This document shows, piece by piece, positions 1-9,243 of a stretch of 64,000 bases of DNA. The first letter of the stretch is position 1; each line of letters starts with the position of its first letter. The DNA comes from Asparagopsis taxiformis (taxonomy: Eukaryota > Rhodophyta > Florideophyceae > Bonnemaisoniales > Bonnemaisoniaceae), in assembly GCA_030407315.1 (NCBI GenBank), contig JALQPE010001784.1, forward strand, positions 1-64,000. The letters are read 5' to 3'. Made by a program: the position numbers and the translations under genes. The notes below the pieces were generated by a model that saw nothing but the letters and a program-made list of their open reading frames with translations, made no database searches and was not told the DNA's origin.

Positions 1-1344
1 GGACCCTATAGCGGAACAAACGCAGAGACGTGGACTGGACGTACCATCGAGTAGAGCCGGTAGAAGGACACTTTGGAGGCGAAACGGTGTAGGATATATT
101 GCTACCCCCTCCGGGCTATATCATCAAGAATCTGCAGTGGTATACACCTTCGTACAGGGACGAGAGTGATCTGCTGAATGACTTGGTGCGACACGTACTG
201 CGTTCCAAGTCCGTGGTGTGATTGTTTTCCGATGAGGAGCAGCGTGTGTGCTGTCAAGAGGCTGTGGCGGGGAGCAAGGAATTGAAAGTGAAGGTGACGC
301 AGAAACTGTCCGACGTGATGAGTGCACGAAGCGTAATGCGAGGGACAGATTGTTCGGTTCGCTGGGGTACACGAAATTAATGTCTAGATGCACGATGCTG
401 ACGACGCGAGCTGAGATGGACGAGCGAGAGGAACAAAGCGCGAAGCGTCTGAGAAGCTTTTGAAACGGGAAAGTAACGGTGATTTGGATATGGGAGGTGG
501 CGAACGGCACCGTGCTCAGAGCTGCGATACAGCAAAGGCTTGGTTCCTCCGACAGCTTCGAAATGGAAGTGAATGGTGATGCATGGTTTTAACAACCGAG
601 TAGCTGTGAATGTGCGGACATCTTCAGGGGTTATTCGATACGACCAGAACAAGTAATGGACATAGAGACGAGCATACTAACGCTGGCGCGCCTGGATGCT
701 TGGCTAGTGACTACTGTGGAGTGTTTGGATGAACCGAAGGGGAAAGGAGGTGCACGGCAGAAGGAGTTTTACAAGGCGGTACAGTCAATATATGTGGGGG
801 TAGCTTTTTCAGCAATTAGTTGGTATGGTGGTGTACTGCATGTCTTGTCTCCAAGGCTCGCAAGCAAGGGAAGAAACGGACGTTGTCGAGAGCGAACAGC
901 GGACTAGTGCACAGTCACGGCATGTGTTTGCAAGCCGTTACTGTGACGAGAGAGGCTGTTGAAGTGTGGCAAAGCGGAGAGGGGTCTGGAATTGTTCATG
1001 TCGTTGATGATGTAAACCGCTGCTCATCACTTGTTCTCTGTCCGAGGATTGGATTCAATCGCATATTACGTCAAACCTCGGTGCTGTAATGGATTGTGTG
1101 ATGATTGCGCAAGGACTAATTGGCGCAGAACTTTTCGTCGTTGACCCATATGCTGGACACCTGACTGCAAACCTGAATGTCGAAATCAATGCCCCACAGT
1201 ATGGGGGCATGGAGCGGCGCCATGCAGCCACTGCTGATAACGGTTTGGCGTAATGGAGGATGGTTGAAATTAGTGCAGTAAATGTGACGTTGACTAGAAG
1301 GTTTATCATGTAGTACATTATCAATAGAGTGCTGCGATTTAGAT
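1..1344. other. Unassigned AT/GC-mixed stretch left of transposon remnant
   Basis: I see no convincing coding region here. Open frames are short (under 150 codons), overlap on both strands and show no recognisable motif. The minus-strand open frame at 1116-1559 lies just downstream of the transposase remnant and could be its 3' tail or unrelated. The stretch is probably transposon-derived because of what follows it, but this is an inference. Confidence 0.4.
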
Positions 1345-4300
1345 TTATTCTTCTTCATTATCATCTGTGAATTGGTAATCAGTGTTGGTGTAGAAGCGGT
1401 TGAGATAGAAACGGTGGTCCGACCAGTGCATTTGTTTCGTAAATGGCTTGACTGGAAAGTTACTTCGTACGATGTGCACGGTGCCAGATATAGTAGATGC
1501 AGGAATGAGGTCAAACCAAGGACCACCTGCACTGTGGGATGCAGTGTCATTGCTGTCAACGGATCCGTTGTCCGGGTCCCATGTGGACCACTTTAAACAA
1601 AATGCACCCAAGTGATTTTTCCACAGCGGTTTTTGGGCAAAGCAGGTCATATACTGAACGAAAGCGAGTTCTACAGGTTGAAACAGGTTTGGAGACTGCA
1701 GGCGTACCAGTGCCAGGACGCGCCCTACCCATATGGTTCTGTAGTCATCGGCAGTTCCGGAGATGACGACAAAGGAGTACTGCGATCTCTTGCGGGCCGA
1801 ACGATGAAGTTGCAAAGACGCGCTGCTGCTTGTGCCTCGACACGTTTGTGGGGCGAAGCATGCCACTGTGCGGGTCAAAGTCGTCGGCATCTGGGACGTA
1901 CCCTCCCATGACGTAGGCGGACTTTACCACGGTGACGGAAATGTCCATGTCATGTATTGGAGGGCCTTCTGCCGTGGCGCGCAGTCTAGCGAGGGTGAGG
2001 AACGCTTGTGCAGCTGTGTCACCGAGTTGCTGGAATAGCGTTATGGTGCCAGACGGGAACGAGGAGTTGTGCAGCGGCAAAAGAGTGGCAGGATCGGGCT
2101 GTCCGTCGATATCTGCAACGAGGAGGGTTGCATCGGCAGCAGGGAGGCAAAGTCGTGCAGTGCAACGGTGAATCCGTCGCGAACGAGTACTGCACCGTCT
2201 GTGGGCGATATCATGCGTGCGTTTCCAATGTGTTCGATGGGGTATGACCAGTTGGAGTGGCCAAGGAGAATTCCATGTGGCGAATAGTCTCTTCCATGGC
2301 TGTGGAGCGCCTTCGAGAGGTTTTCCTATAACTCTGTTTGAACAGAAGATGCGAGTGTTCGTAGGGGCCTGCATCAATGTGTTCCAGGGCGCCATATCTC
2401 TGCAAGTCACGGGAAGATGGTCTAGAAGATGGAACTTGAAAGTTTTGAGACCTGTGGTGTGGAATGGGCCGAGGGTGGAGAGCATTGATTGTTTGAAATA
2501 GGAAATGGAGTTCTGGAGGCTTTCTAGTTCGGCGGCAGTCCAGTGCTTGATGCGACCGCGTTTCATGACCCATGCGACGAGGTCAGAGTATTGCGTGCAG
2601 ATGGAAGTGAGGGGGCTGTATCTACTTCGTCACAGCATGTGTCAATGAATGCTGCGATGAAAGGGAACACCATGTCGACATGGTGATAGTCTTTGGCTGC
2701 GAGCATGCCGCGTATGCCGTCCTCCGTGAAGAGGCCGTTCAAATTGGTGCCCTTCTCACCCTTGGAGAAGTCGACATGAAGACCGGTGATGTAGTAGTCG
2801 CGTTCGATAGCGGACAGAATGCTGTTTGAGCCGGCGAGGATGGATTTTTTCACCTTCTTGAAGGTGCGAGGTGTCCCGGAATGGGAGGCAGTGGTGGTGA
2901 GGTCTGGGGAGCTGAGGCGGTGGACAATGCACTGTTTGATGAGCTTTGAGATGCCGAGGTGGAGATTGTGCAGAGGCTCGAAGGAGAAAATGTTGTAGGG
3001 GTCTAGGGGACTGTTGGTGGGTAAAAGAGCGGTCGATTCGAGGACAGAGTGTTGTTCGAGGAGGGAGAGAGCTTCGAGCGGAGCAGTTGTATGCTCCTGA
3101 GCGCTCTCTTGGCGTGCAGAGCGTGTATCATCGAGGGAGCGGGGCTGGTGTGGCGCGCTGGATTCAAGTTGAGTGGGGGGGATGTAGCAGCGGTGGCAGG
3201 GATGTGTGGTGGTAGTGCTGTTGCGAGTGCATGAGAGCTCTTTGGCCTCTGGAAAGTCGCAGCAATAATGGCTAGGATGGGAAAGCATTGGCGGGCAGTT
3301 GCAGTGGAGTCTGTGCAGGGGAACCCGGAAGAGAACGCGGTGGATAGGGACGAAAACACTTTTTCGAGTGCTTTATGAAGAATATCAATTTGCGAGCGCG
3401 ACTAGCAGAACTAGAGGTTGTCGGCATTTCATCACCGAACAAGGCGTTGGACGAAGGGTTAACAATGTACGGAAGATACCCGACGATGGTGAGGCCGGTA
3501 CGGATGCAGTGGCGACGGAGGGGGGCGGAGAAGTTGAGCAGTGTGACGTGTATGGGGTATGCGACGATTGCGGAGCTCTTGAGGCTTGTGCTGCTCTTGT
3601 CGGAGTACACTTGGAGGAGGCCGGCAAAGGAGGAAGCGGTGGGATCATTTTCCTCTGCCCATACGACCTGTGGATCTCCGAGAGCTGCACGCGCTGTCTA
3701 GTAACCTGGTGCAGCGTTTTTCGCGAATTCTGTGTGTAGGGGATGAGAAAATATTGCGGTGCCGTCTGGGGCGGTCTGTGGGGAGGGGTGGAAGAGAGTA
3801 TTTTGGTCGTTAGCCAGTGCTAACTGCCTGCGGAGCATGTCGACTGGGTCGCGGAGGTACAGCTGTGCCGAGTACTTACCAGTTTTGTCTGGAATGATGT
3901 GGCTCTTGTAACCTTCGGTGCGGAAATGTGTTTCGACCATGGAAGCGGTAACGTGGCGACATTCTTCTACGGTGCGAAACGGCGCTGTTGAACTTTTCTA
4001 GGGAGAATGCGGGGTCTTGTAGGATGGTGATGACTTCGCTCACGCGGCCAGCGCCGGCCTTGTACTCGAGGGTGTGAGACTGGCGGCGAGGGATTGCACG
4101 AGGAGGTCTGCGCGGGAGGGGGTTGAGGTTGGTGGCAGTGAAGCGTCACAGGGTGAGTCGCTGGAGGAAGCACGACCAGATTCTGGGTCTGGGGAGCTGG
4201 GTTGCGGGGAATCATGGTCGCCGTTTCGAGCAGCTCATGGGTGACGGCAGGGACACGAGCGTTGTTGAAATGTTGGGGAGAGGGGTTGAAACGGTAGCGA

Positions 4301-4443
4301 CACGTTCGCTCATGCAGCGCGAGCGCATAAGCATCTACGCAGTAGTAGAAGCACCCTTCATACTTCATTCCATGTCGAGTTTTGACGCAAAAGGGAGGAT
4401 TGCGAGCTGAACAGGGGAGACTGTGCCGTCCAGATGCGACCAA
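1345..4443 (-). pseudogene. Decayed Plavaka/CACTA-like (TNP2) DNA transposase
   Basis: Read from 4443 down to 1345, the minus strand carries a series of open segments in different frames (about 3967-4443, 3698-3940, 3272-3610, 2563-3288, 1745-2566, 1345-1890) that match successive parts of a TNP2-type transposase. Near 3590 there is a segment with SDK...AYPIHVTLLNF...IVGYLP, typical of the catalytic core around the first Asp. Near 3000 is DPYNIFSFEPLHNLHLG, the usual D...HNLHLG region. Near 2450 comes a KFHLLDHL stretch followed by a TN...F motif. The C-terminal part (1345-1700) is acidic at its end. Adjacent segments overlap by a few to some tens of bases in different frames, so at least three frameshifts or unrecognised introns separate them. 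Terminal repeats were not found. Family assignment rests on motif order, not on a search. Confidence 0.6.
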
Positions 4444-4968
4444 TTTTATTTTTGTGGTGCTTTCGAGACTTGGAATGTAACGTGTTCGTAGTTTTTTGGG
4501 TAGTAGTTTGTGCTCACTCCAGCTGACATCCCAACGGTGGAATTTAACCGAGAGTCAATCATTTCCAACTGTTACATCACATTGCGTGCTGGCAACGTGT
4601 GCATGGAAGGACGAACGACTGCCCTGGGAGATGAATTTTCAATTAATTCATTTGTAATAATAAACTTTTTTATTTCCAAACTTCGTGGAATCTGAATGTG
4701 CTTTACAGCGGATATGCCACAGATCATGTAAGGAAAGCAAATGGATTCTCATATATATGATTATATGTTTATATTCGTTGTTCTCGATCCGGATCTCTTT
4801 GTTCGGGGAATCAGAGACCATGGCTTGGGCCATACTCAATCTCACTGCCGGCGATGATTTCGAGTATGCACAGCAAGACTTAAGCGGACGCAGAAAGCTG
4901 TCCGGTCGACGCCGCAGGCTCCACTCCGCCCTCATCACCGACTGATCTTCTTTGACCGACTTTGCTTT
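4444..4968. other. Spacer between transposase remnant and palindrome
   Basis: AT-rich spacer, upstream of the transposase remnant on its coding strand. The one open frame (plus, 4685-4945, 86 codons) resembles nothing I know and is probably chance. Confidence 0.4.
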
Positions 4969-5006
4969 GTACGTGCGCGAATCTTGATCAAGATTCGCGC
5001 ACGTAC
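4969..5006. repeat. Perfect 38-bp palindrome
   Basis: The half-site GTACGTGCGCGAATCTTGA is followed directly by its exact reverse complement with no spacer. Flanking bases do not continue the symmetry. It could be two terminal inverted repeats joined head to head, a cruciform-prone site or a protein-binding palindrome. It sits between the transposase remnant and the intron-like repeat array. Confidence 0.95.
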
Positions 5007-5040
5007 CTCGTTCCCATCCTCTACCCTCGAGGGTATGCGT

Positions 5041-6075
5041 TGAGGGAAGCGTGGGTTTTGAGTCTGACTATTTCGTTGATGCGATATTTTTCATGGAAGC
5101 CTGTTGACTGATGGTGTGTATTGAGCGGAGGATGGAAGAGAGGTACGTGAAGTTTTGAAAGTATGCTGTGAGGGAAGGTTGATTTTGAGTCTGACTGTTG
5201 TGGTTGATTCCGATGTTGTGTAGATGATGCAGGAATGTTGATGACGGAAGGTAAGTTTCATTGAGTGCCAAGATGTGCTTTGCGAAGATATGGACTGCTG
5301 ACTATGATTATTGTTAATTGCAAGGTTTTGGATCATGGTTTGTATTGTGTGTAGGATGGATGAGAGTACATTTGCGAGTTCTCAGGGTATGTAGCGAGGG
5401 AAACGTTGGTTTTCAATCTGACTGTTGCGATTGAATCCGATGTTGCGTAGGTGATGGAGGAATAGTGATGACGGAAGGTAAGTCACATTGGGCGCCCAGA
5501 CCGGTTGTGCGAAGATGCGGAATGCTGACTACTTTTCTTGGCTACACGATTACGTGATTTATGGTTTTTATTGTGTGCAGGATGGAACAGGTAAAGTAAG
5601 TGTGCGAGTTTTGAAAGTAAGCAGCGAGGGAAGGTTGGTTTTGAGTCTGACTATTTCCGTTGATGCGATATTTTTCATTGGAAGCCTATTGAGTCATGGT
5701 GTGTATTGTGTGGAGCGAAGGTAAGTGTGCGAGTTTTGAAAGTATGCTGTGATGGAAGGTTGGTTTTGAGTCTGACTGTTGTGGTTGATTCCGATGTTGT
5801 GTAGATGATGCAGGAATGTTGATGACAGAAGGTAAGTTTTACTGAGCACCCAAGACTTGTTTTGCGAAGATATGGACTGCTGACTTTGATTATTCATTGC
5901 AAGGTTTTTGGATCATGGTTTGTATTTTGTGTAGGATGGATGATTCAGTCATCCTCTCGGAGAGGTAAGTAAGGGAGTTTCTAGGATATCTGTCGTGGTA
6001 AGCGTTGCTTTTGAGTCTGACTGTTGTGGTTGATTCTGATGTTGTGTATGTGATGCAGGAGTGGTGAAGCAGGAA
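5041..6075 (+). repeat. Tandem array of ~85-120 bp intron-like repeats
   Basis: Two repeat types alternate. Type A contains the core GTTTTGAGTCTGACT (seen near 5056, 5183, 5638, 5763 and 6008, with a variant near 5408) and ends ...GTGTAGATGATGCAG. Type B begins GTAAGTTT, contains GCGAAGATATGGACTGCTGAC and ends ...TGTGTAG. Each repeat starts with a donor-like GTAAGT (or GTACGT, GTAAAG, GTACAT) and ends in AG. Copies differ by scattered substitutions and small indels, so the array is not a fresh amplification. A CTGAC branch-point-like motif lies roughly 40-50 nt before the AG. Confidence 0.85.
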
Positions 6076-6143
6076 CGGCAGGACTGAAGGAGAGTGAAGA
6101 AGGGATGTAGGAAGATGGGGAATGAAGCTGTGAGGTGTTTCTG
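5131..6143 (+). other. Candidate microexon transcript across the repeat array
   Basis: Candidate exons between the intron-like repeats are 5131-5142, 5233-5250, 5355-5365, 5451-5477, 5581-5590, 5814-5831, 5935-5964 and 6059 onward, with an optional 5-nt exon at 5716-5720. Implied introns are about 85-104 nt (223 nt, or about 125 nt with the optional exon, for the fifth), the size of introns in clear genes of this window. Joining these exons from the ATG at 5132 gives one open frame of 58 codons to a stop at 6108-6110. The frame encodes NVDDGRMDE early and NVDDRRMDD later, as expected if exon-intron units were duplicated in frame. A further donor-like GTATGT lies at 6143. No homologue is recognised and no transcript evidence is available; it may instead be a non-coding repeat that mimics splice sites. 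Confidence 0.35.
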
Positions 6144-6422
6144 GTATGTGTATATTTTGGGGCATACGATAGAAGTGAGAGTGCGTTTCAAGTGGTGTAA
6201 GATTTTGCTGACCATGTTCGTGTTTGATGTCTTGATGATTTAATGGGCTGGGGGTGGTGTCGAGGAAAGCGGGGATGGTATTGGGAAGGAGCGTATTTTT
6301 TGTAATCTAGGTCGTGAGGGTTCTTGCAGTATGTGCGGATGGTGGTGCATGGCGTTCGGATGGTAGGGAGAACGCGATAGTGAGGGAGATGGGTGATCGA
6401 CGATATGCTGACAGGTATTTTG

Positions 6423-6518
6423 TATTCTGGCTGGATACGTATTTCCTATTCTAACCGGGTATTTATTTCCTATTCTAACCGGGTATTTATTTCCTATTCT
6501 GACCAGATATGTATTCCC
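6423..6518. repeat. 24-bp tandem repeat, four copies
   Basis: Four 24-bp units begin at 6423, 6447, 6471 and 6495. Each starts TATTCT and ends ATTTCC or ATTCCC; units 2 and 3 are identical, and a partial fifth begins at 6519. The minus strand reads as an 8-residue peptide repeat, but the surrounding frame shows no sign of being a gene. Confidence 0.9.
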
Positions 6519-6649
6519 TATTCTAGAGAGACGTATTGTATACGAGCAGTTTCCTAAATGAGAGAATAAAATACGGTCCGATATGGGCCCTGAATTTACC
6601 ATCCGCTGTAATTTCTTCCCTCCCGGTTTTCGCTGATATATTGTATACT

Positions 6650-6907
6650 GGATGTCGGGTCCTAGTATTCCGCCATATGTACTAGAGAAAGTGGATGTCG
6701 GGTCCTAGTATTCCGCCATATGTACTAGAGAAAGTGGATGTCGGGTCCTAGTATTCCGCCATATGTACTAGAGAAAGTGGATGTCGGGTCCTAGTATTCC
6801 GCCAAACGTACTAGAGAAAGTGGATGTCGGGTCCTAGTATTCCGCCATATGTACTAGAGAAAGTGGATGTCGGGCCCTAGTATTCCGCCATATGTACTAG
6901 AGAAAGT
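6650..6907. repeat. 43-bp tandem repeat, six copies
   Basis: Six 43-bp units start at 6650, 6693, 6736, 6779, 6822 and 6865. They are nearly identical: unit 4 has AACG instead of TATG in its middle, and unit 6 has GGGCCC for GGGTCC. Each unit contains the inverted pair CTAGTA...TACTAG around a 12-nt loop with CATATG, so each can fold as a small hairpin. Units abut without spacers, which argues against CRISPR. A degenerate seventh unit starts at 6908. Confidence 0.95.
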
Positions 6908-7020
6908 GGACGTCCGCATCCAAAAATTTTTATTTTTTTTTGGACGCGGACGTTCATTTGTTCTAGTAAATCTCGGGGCCGACTAGGACCCGTACTAGAG
7001 AGACTGGACGTCCGCGTCCA
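6908..7020. repeat. Inverted/direct GGACGTCCGC repeats with poly-T loop
   Basis: GGACGTCCGCATCCA (6908-6922) faces TGGACGCGGACGTT (6941-6954) across an A/T-only loop, giving a 14-bp imperfect stem. A third, direct copy GGACGTCCGCGTCCA lies at 7006-7020, preceded by GTACTAGAGAGA, a relic of the 43-bp unit. The last copy overlaps the 3' end of the gag-like frame. Confidence 0.8.
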
Positions 7021-7594
7021 CTTCCGAAAACACAGACGTAACATCCGACTGCCTCGATGGCTTAGGCATAGCGCCCCCTTCAGCAAGGACTTCGATTACC
7101 TCTTCGGCGGCGGCCGACTCTGCTCCTTTTGGAGACGGCCCGGTGGCCTTAACAAGTTCGCCTTCACGCGATGGCGGATTGGCCGATGACGGCTTGGCGG
7201 TAGCCACGGGTGTGGACGGCTGCGGGGGAGCAGGAGATTCGGCCGGACCGATGTTGCCACCTTGTGCACTTGCCCTAGCGGGAGGAACCGACTTCTCGGA
7301 GCGCGAAGGAGTCCCGACGACCTTGCCAGAAGGCGATGCTGCTTCAGCTGAAGCCTTGGCGGCAGTCGAACGAGTTCGCGTCTGCGGTGGATCCGCGGAG
7401 GCGATCGGCGCACTAGTCGCAGGAGTCGAAGAGGACTTAGCCGGCGTTGGCGTGACCCCAGTGCGGGAAGATGATGCCTGGTGGCGAGTGGTCGGGCGGC
7501 GAACGCTTGAACGCGTGGTTGGACGGTTGGGCGAGCCCATGTTTTCCCCTTCCTCCTCTGAGGACTCGAATTGAATCGGAGCACGAGGGGTCAT
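6995..7594 (-). CDS. Low-complexity gag-like protein, probably truncated
   Basis: 199 codons from the ATG at 7594; upstream frame to 7741 has only a non-ATG start. The product opens MTPRAPIQFESSEEEGE and continues as Ser/Thr/Pro/Ala/Arg-rich sequence without membrane segments or a known domain. Such leaders are common at the N terminus of LTR-retrotransposon Gag proteins in algae; that is an inference from composition and position. The frame ends in the GGACGTCCGC repeat bordering the 43-bp array, so the natural C terminus is probably lost. No capsid, zinc knuckle, protease or reverse transcriptase is visible nearby. Confidence 0.4.
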   Translation of the reverse strand: MTPRAPIQFESSEEEGENMGSPNRPTTRSSVRRPTTRHQASSSRTGVTPTPAKSSSTPATSAPIASADPPQTRTRSTAAKASAEAASPSGKVVGTPSRSEKSVPPARASAQGGNIGPAESPAPPQPSTPVATAKPSSANPPSREGELVKATGPSPKGAESAAAEEVIEVLAEGGAMPKPSRQSDVTSVFSEVDADVQSL

Positions 7595-7741
7595 CTTAAA
7601 GCCAGTAGAGGCGACAGAGGATGCTGCGGAAACCCTTAGCGGGATGATTGAACAGCTTATTGGCTTAAATCTCCAACGGGAGCTGGGGTACACGACCCTG
7701 GATGGGATTCGCAAGGTGATTGGCCGGGATGACGAATTCAA

Positions 7742-8901
7742 AGCCTCGAGTTGGCACCGCTCACGCGATCGCGCGGTAAATTATCGTGCAGATGGATGCA
7801 TAAACCCTTTGAGGGATGACGGAAGGGACACGAATTTTCGTACACTGTGGACACCGAAGGGGTGAGTACGCTCGTTCGCGTAGGATCGATAAGAAACCTA
7901 CAACAGGTGTTGATTCCGATGGGAAACGGTCAGTGGAATTCTGGAAGAGTCGGATGGACTAAACGAAATTATCGAATACGCGCCGGGCGCGGGAAAATCT
8001 GAAGGCAGAAAATGCAACGGCCATAGCCCAAAAATTGTAATTTTTCTAATTTTGTCGGGACGACAAACCTCTCAGGAGGGGGCCATGTCATACCGCCTGG
8101 CGGTACTCTCAACCAGAGTCTTGTCGCTTCCCTATTGGGTGCCCATTTAAGGGATGTGCCAATCACAAGGCACCAGCCAACTGGGCGTGTTTCCTGTAAT
8201 TAGGACAAGCGCAAGGCTGTAGACACCCTATTCGGGCCTATCGGCCCCGGCCAAGACCCCACAAGGGACAAATTTCTAACTTAAGCTAACCAGCTGTACA
8301 TTACAATGTAAGCCTAACTGGCAATAACCTCGCGGGTAGGCGAGTGCCGTTAACTGGGCTCTGGTTGGTCACTAACTGGATATTTATTCCTAACCACTAA
8401 CCCTAGCTTACAGTAGACTTAGTATAAAACTGCCACTGGAATAGCCAGTAGGCACGGTTTCTAGAATAACGTAAACTCAAGTGGAATTACGACCCACAGG
8501 AACAGTGTTCGCATACCTATTGTTCAACCCCTCTCCGGGAAAACCTTAGGGTTAGCCAACAGCTCGACGGATTACGTCATCTTGCTCCATTAATACGCAC
8601 CTCGCGTGAGCGCTATAATCGCACAACCCTCTCCGGGTAGCGATCCCTTCTCTCTTACGAGACTACCCGCCGGGTACCTATAAGGTTCATCTGCTCTACC
8701 ACTTCCTCTACCGAGGCTCGGGACACCTGTCGGGTGGTTTGCCGCTCTAGCGGATTTTCTACCTGCTACAACAGTGGGCGCGCTCTGCATCCGTGGGGGC
8801 CTGTCCGAGAACAGTCCCGTGGATGGAATTGTAGTCAGGCCGAGGCAATAAAGCAGGTCGACTTGGACAGAGGGTTCGCGAGGAACCCTCTTTCCCTCGC
8901 T
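7742..8901. other. Non-coding, retroelement-type stretch
   Basis: No supportable gene. The sequence is rich in short hairpins, e.g. AGAGGGTTC (8869-8877) with GAACCCTCT (8883-8891). Parts resemble 9,650-9,870: a G(G)ACACCTGTC motif near 8720 and 9710, and a GGAATTGT(A/G)GTC motif near 8825 and 9847. The two halves may therefore be diverged copies of one element. Clear long terminal repeats were not found. Confidence 0.4.
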
Positions 8902-9243
8902 TCAGCTGTTTGCTGCAGCAGGCATCGGCTCCTGAACCACCGGTAAATCATCACCTCTAGGGGTAGGCACCACTACGGGAAGCGTAAGTAGTCTGGCGCC
9001 AGTCCCTGAGTCCACGCTCAGCGGCGAGTGGGCATTTTCCGCCGGGGGAGGCGACTTCGGAGGCGTCGCCGCTGAAACTGCCGAGGCAGTCTTCTTCTTT
9101 CGCGCGTTTGCGCGAGTCCTGGGAGGGGAGCTACGCGGTACTCTCGCTGCCCTCCCTTTTCCACGACTGGTAGTAGCGGTGGCCGAGGATTTACCCTCCT
9201 TGGCTAGTGAGCTGTCCGTCGGCTCATTAATGCCGGGGGCCAT
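8902..9243 (-). CDS. Second low-complexity gag-like protein
   Basis: 113 codons from the ATG at 9243, opening MAPGINEPTDSSLAKEGK and then basic, Ala/Pro/Ser-rich with an RTRANARKKKT patch. No known domain. It resembles the gag-like frame at 6995-7594 in composition, start context (GGGGCCAT / GGGGTCAT on the plus strand) and orientation. I infer another truncated Gag leader of a related retroelement; a chance open frame in GC-rich DNA cannot be excluded. Confidence 0.3.
   Translation of the reverse strand: MAPGINEPTDSSLAKEGKSSATATTSRGKGRAARVPRSSPPRTRANARKKKTASAVSAATPPKSPPPAENAHSPLSVDSGTGARLLTLPVVVPTPRGDDLPVVQEPMPAAANS

Noticed and set aside
4685..4945. 86-codon plus-strand open frame
   Set aside because: No motif and no similarity; its context is a repeat-rich spacer.
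5689..6215. Minus-strand open frames through the intron-like repeats
   Set aside because: They are low-complexity readings of the repeat DNA; the frames change between copies and have no conserved start.
6240..6602. Minus-strand 120-codon frame with 8-residue repeat
   Set aside because: The peptide repeat only reflects the 24-bp tandem repeat; nothing outside it looks coding.
6650..6907. CRISPR-like array
   Set aside because: The units are contiguous 43-bp copies with no unique spacers, and the genome is eukaryotic.
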